A DNA stretch of 7,897 nucleotides, taken from contig DATKCN010000173.1 in NCBI GenBank assembly GCA_035513175.1, positions 1 through 7,897 of the forward strand, written 5' to 3'. Both the position numbers and the translations under genes were made by a program. Below the pieces are notes generated by a model. That model was not told the DNA's origin, did no database searches, and saw only the letters and a program-made list of their open reading frames with translations. Shown here piece by piece: positions 6,280 through 7,897 of the stretch; positions within the stretch are counted from its first letter, which is position 1, and each line of letters opens with the position of its first letter. The DNA is from DATKCN01 sp035513175 (GTDB lineage: Bacteria > Chloroflexota > Chloroflexia > Thermomicrobiales > CFX8).

Positions 6280-6930
6280 TTACGCTCGCGACTCGTTTTC
6301 GGTCACCCTCGCGAGGAAATCAAGCACCGTTGCGTCAAATTCGCTCGGCCACAGCCGGTGCGGCATATTGCCGCCCCACTCGTCGCGGCTGTGGTCCCCG
6401 GGGAGCAGGCGCAGCTCCGCCCCCGGAATCCGTGAAGCGAGTGTCCGCGCGTGCTCCGGGGGCACAAGCAGATCGTCTGCCTGCCAGATTATCAGCGTCT
6501 GGCAACGCAGTAGGCTCGTTTCCGTCTCGATCAGGCGTCCGATAATCTCCGCGTCGACCAGCACCAGCGCTCGCGCCAGCCCCGGATACCGTGCCGCAAC
6601 GGACAGGCATATGCCGCCGCCGGATCCAGCGCCCACCAGCACGGCTCCTTCAGGAGCCACGATTTCGAGCAGCGATCTGACGAAGCGCGGGTAGTAACGG
6701 AAGAACTCGTCCTCGGAATCGATCGACCTCGTCGGAGGACCGGATTCACCAAGTCCCGGAAGATCAGGAATGATCACCCGGTACTGACGCGAGAGAGCGG
6801 TCAGGTTTTCCGCCCACGTCGTCCACGCGCTCTGGCTGCCGCCCGCGTGGATGAGCACCAGCGCCGGACCCTCGCCAATCTGAGCGACGTGTACCCGCAC
6901 TCCCGCGACGGTCAGTGCTGCTTCTTCCAT
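6280..6930 (-). CDS. Alpha/beta hydrolase, short capless form
   Basis: A 216-residue alpha/beta-hydrolase-fold enzyme of unknown substrate, probably cytoplasmic because no signal peptide is seen. Expected elements occur in order: LVLIHAGGSQSAW with the oxyanion-loop region (25-36), PDLPGLGESG (55-64), the nucleophile elbow LVGAGSGGG with Ser103, the acid in LIIWQADDLLVP (Asp153), and the base in GDHSRDEW (His180). Two oddities stand out. The residue two before Ser103 is Ala, so the elbow is A-G-S-G-G rather than GxSxG. Only about 20 residues separate the strand after the elbow (ALVLVDA) from the next strand (TLIIW), so the usual cap domain is essentially absent; common relatives have about 260-290 residues. 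The ATG at 6930 is chosen because the frame upstream (to 7098) overlaps the ligase gene and has no family-like sequence. The ribosome site is weak (AGGTTGGG). It lies 115 nt after the ligase stop, on the same strand. Confidence 0.88.
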   Translation of the reverse strand: MEEAALTVAGVRVHVAQIGEGPALVLIHAGGSQSAWTTWAENLTALSRQYRVIIPDLPGLGESGPPTRSIDSEDEFFRYYPRFVRSLLEIVAPEGAVLVGAGSGGGICLSVAARYPGLARALVLVDAEIIGRLIETETSLLRCQTLIIWQADDLLVPPEHARTLASRIPGAELRLLPGDHSRDEWGGNMPHRLWPSEFDATVLDFLARVTENESRA

Positions 6931-6946
6931 GTCCCAACCTGGTGGA

Positions 6947-6978
6947 CGAGCGAATTCGGCTCGCTGCACGATTGCAGC
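6947..6978 (-). other. Two adjoining hairpins between the ligase and hydrolase genes
   Basis: CGAGC (6947-6951) pairs with GCTCG (6959-6963) around a 7-nt loop. Directly beside it, GCTGCA (6963-6968) and TGCAGC (6973-6978) form a perfect 6-bp stem with a 4-nt loop; the two share base 6963. They lie 16-48 nt upstream of the hydrolase start. They could attenuate, process or stabilise a shared transcript, or end the ligase message. No T-run follows either one. Confidence 0.35.
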
Positions 6979-7045
6979 ATCATCGTACCATCGTTGGTCC
7001 GGGCGTCCGTTCCTGGAAGGGTTCGTTTGTCCGTGACGCTCGCCG

Positions 7046-7897
7046 TCAGGCAGGAGCTGGGATGCGTTCCTCGGACCACCCGTGCGTGCTGCGCTCAACG
7101 ACGGTCTCCCACACCTCGGCTGGCTTGTCGACCAGCAACACGACCAGGTCGTCGTGTTGCGCGGCGTTCAGCGCGGTGTTCGCCGCGTCAATCTCATCCA
7201 GCACGATCGTGACGCGCTCCGGCGCGATGCCGTTCGCGATCAGCGTCTGCTTCAGGAGTTCCGCCACCTCCCCCGGCTTCCGGCCACGGGGGTTCTTGTC
7301 CTCGCGGATGACAATCTCATCAAACATCGTCGATGCGATCGTTCCGAAACGCTCGATGTCCTCATCGCGCCGGTCGCCGGGCATCGCAATCATCCCGACG
7401 GTGCGAGTCGGCAGCATGCGCTTGACGAACTCCGCCAGCTCTTCAAGACCGGCAACGTTGTGGCAGTAGTCGACGATCACCCGGTACCCGCCAACCTCGA
7501 GCAGGTTCAGGCGACCAGGCGCCTGAAAGAACGACGCTGAAAACGAGCGCAGCCCGTTGCGAATCGCCTCCAGCCCAACGTTTGAGCCATAGGCGGCTCC
7601 TGCGGCAGCCATCGCGTTCTTGATGTTGACCCGCGCGCGGCCCTCGAACGTGGCTGGTATGTACCTCACGTCCAGTAGCGCCGTTTCGCGCCTGCCCTCC
7701 ACCAGGAAGATAACCTCGCCGCCCTTCCATTCCCGGAGAATGACGGCCTTCCCCCGCGCGCGGACGTGTTCCTTCACCTTCTCGTTGTCCTCGTCCATGG
7801 TAAAGAAGATGATCTCGCCACGAGCGCGGGAGGTCATTTCGACGCACCAGGGATCGTCGGCATTGAGAACCACGAACCCGTCCCGAAACGTCGAGGC
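7046..7897 (-). CDS. cphA: Cyanophycin synthetase-like ligase, C-terminal Mur ligase part (5' end outside window)
   Basis: The last 283 residues of a protein that continues past the right edge. It matches the C-terminal half of CphA, the ATP-dependent enzyme that builds the arginine-aspartate storage polymer cyanophycin; this half is a Mur-ligase-type module. Visible motifs, numbered from the window edge: VVLNADDP (9-16), FEGRARVNIKNAMAAAGAA (85-103), PGRLNLLEVGGYRVIVDYCHN (127-147, written in parts: PGRLNLLEVGG then YRVIVDYCHN), GDRRDED (174-180) and EDKNPRGRKPGE (199-210). The last two are typical of CphA rather than of MurC-F. The usual D-Y-x-H-N-P is here D-Y-C-H-N-V. The N-terminal ATP-grasp domain cannot be seen, so a shorter Mur-ligase-only relative is not excluded. 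The stop is TGA (7048-7046). The hydrolase follows on the same strand. Confidence 0.85.
   Translation of the reverse strand, partial: ASTFRDGFVVLNADDPWCVEMTSRARGEIIFFTMDEDNEKVKEHVRARGKAVILREWKGGEVIFLVEGRRETALLDVRYIPATFEGRARVNIKNAMAAAGAAYGSNVGLEAIRNGLRSFSASFFQAPGRLNLLEVGGYRVIVDYCHNVAGLEELAEFVKRMLPTRTVGMIAMPGDRRDEDIERFGTIASTMFDEIVIREDKNPRGRKPGEVAELLKQTLIANGIAPERVTIVLDEIDAANTALNAAQHDDLVVLLVDKPAEVWETVVERSTHGWSEERIPAPA

Noticed and set aside
6931..7098. N-terminal extension of the hydrolase to 7098
   Set aside because: It overlaps the ligase 3' end, covers both intergenic hairpins, and has no sequence typical of the fold. The ATG at 6930 begins right before the first core strand.
1..7897. Search for tRNA, rRNA, CRISPR, insertion-sequence ends or prophage genes
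   Set aside because: By eye I found no tRNA TpsiC-like motif in the gaps, no spaced direct repeats of CRISPR type, no transposase motifs and no terminal inverted repeats with target duplications.

Overview
The window looks like a stretch of high-GC bacterial chromosome. I infer Chloroflexota, probably near Thermomicrobia/Sphaerobacter. The grounds are the overall base composition, a lipoprotein with a Tat-like RRDVLKRG start followed by a long Thr/Pro/Ala linker, and a cyanophycin-synthetase-type Mur ligase. This is family-level impression, not a database match. I see no tRNA, rRNA, CRISPR array, insertion sequence or prophage.

Layout from left to right. The last 60 codons of a heme o synthase gene (ctaB-like, +) end at 184. 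Its stop shares a CTAG with the stop of a convergent minus-strand unit: a small zinc-ribbon protein (1463-1741) followed by an alkaline-phosphatase-superfamily phosphodiesterase (181 to about 1329-1436). The phosphodiesterase has every metal and nucleophile residue, but no ordinary in-frame start in front of its conserved N-terminus. Divergent from this unit is a 12-helix MFS exporter (1923-3188, +). A 733-nt stretch without a convincing gene follows; it holds a promoter-like pair and hairpins.

Next is a complete oligopeptide/solute-binding lipoprotein (3922-5871, +). It has a clear promoter-like pair, an operator-like palindrome, a perfect Shine-Dalgarno and a strong downstream hairpin. No permease or ATPase gene accompanies it, so it appears to be an orphan binding protein.

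After a second gap of about 400 nt come two minus-strand genes transcribed towards it: the C-terminal third of a cyanophycin-synthetase-like ligase (7046 to beyond the right edge) and, 115 nt downstream, a short capless alpha/beta hydrolase (6280-6930).

The genes look like four separate transcription units rather than one pathway. No clearly new multi-gene system is visible. The least explained parts are the zinc-ribbon/phosphodiesterase pair, the hydrolase next to the cyanophycin ligase, and the structured 733-nt gap.
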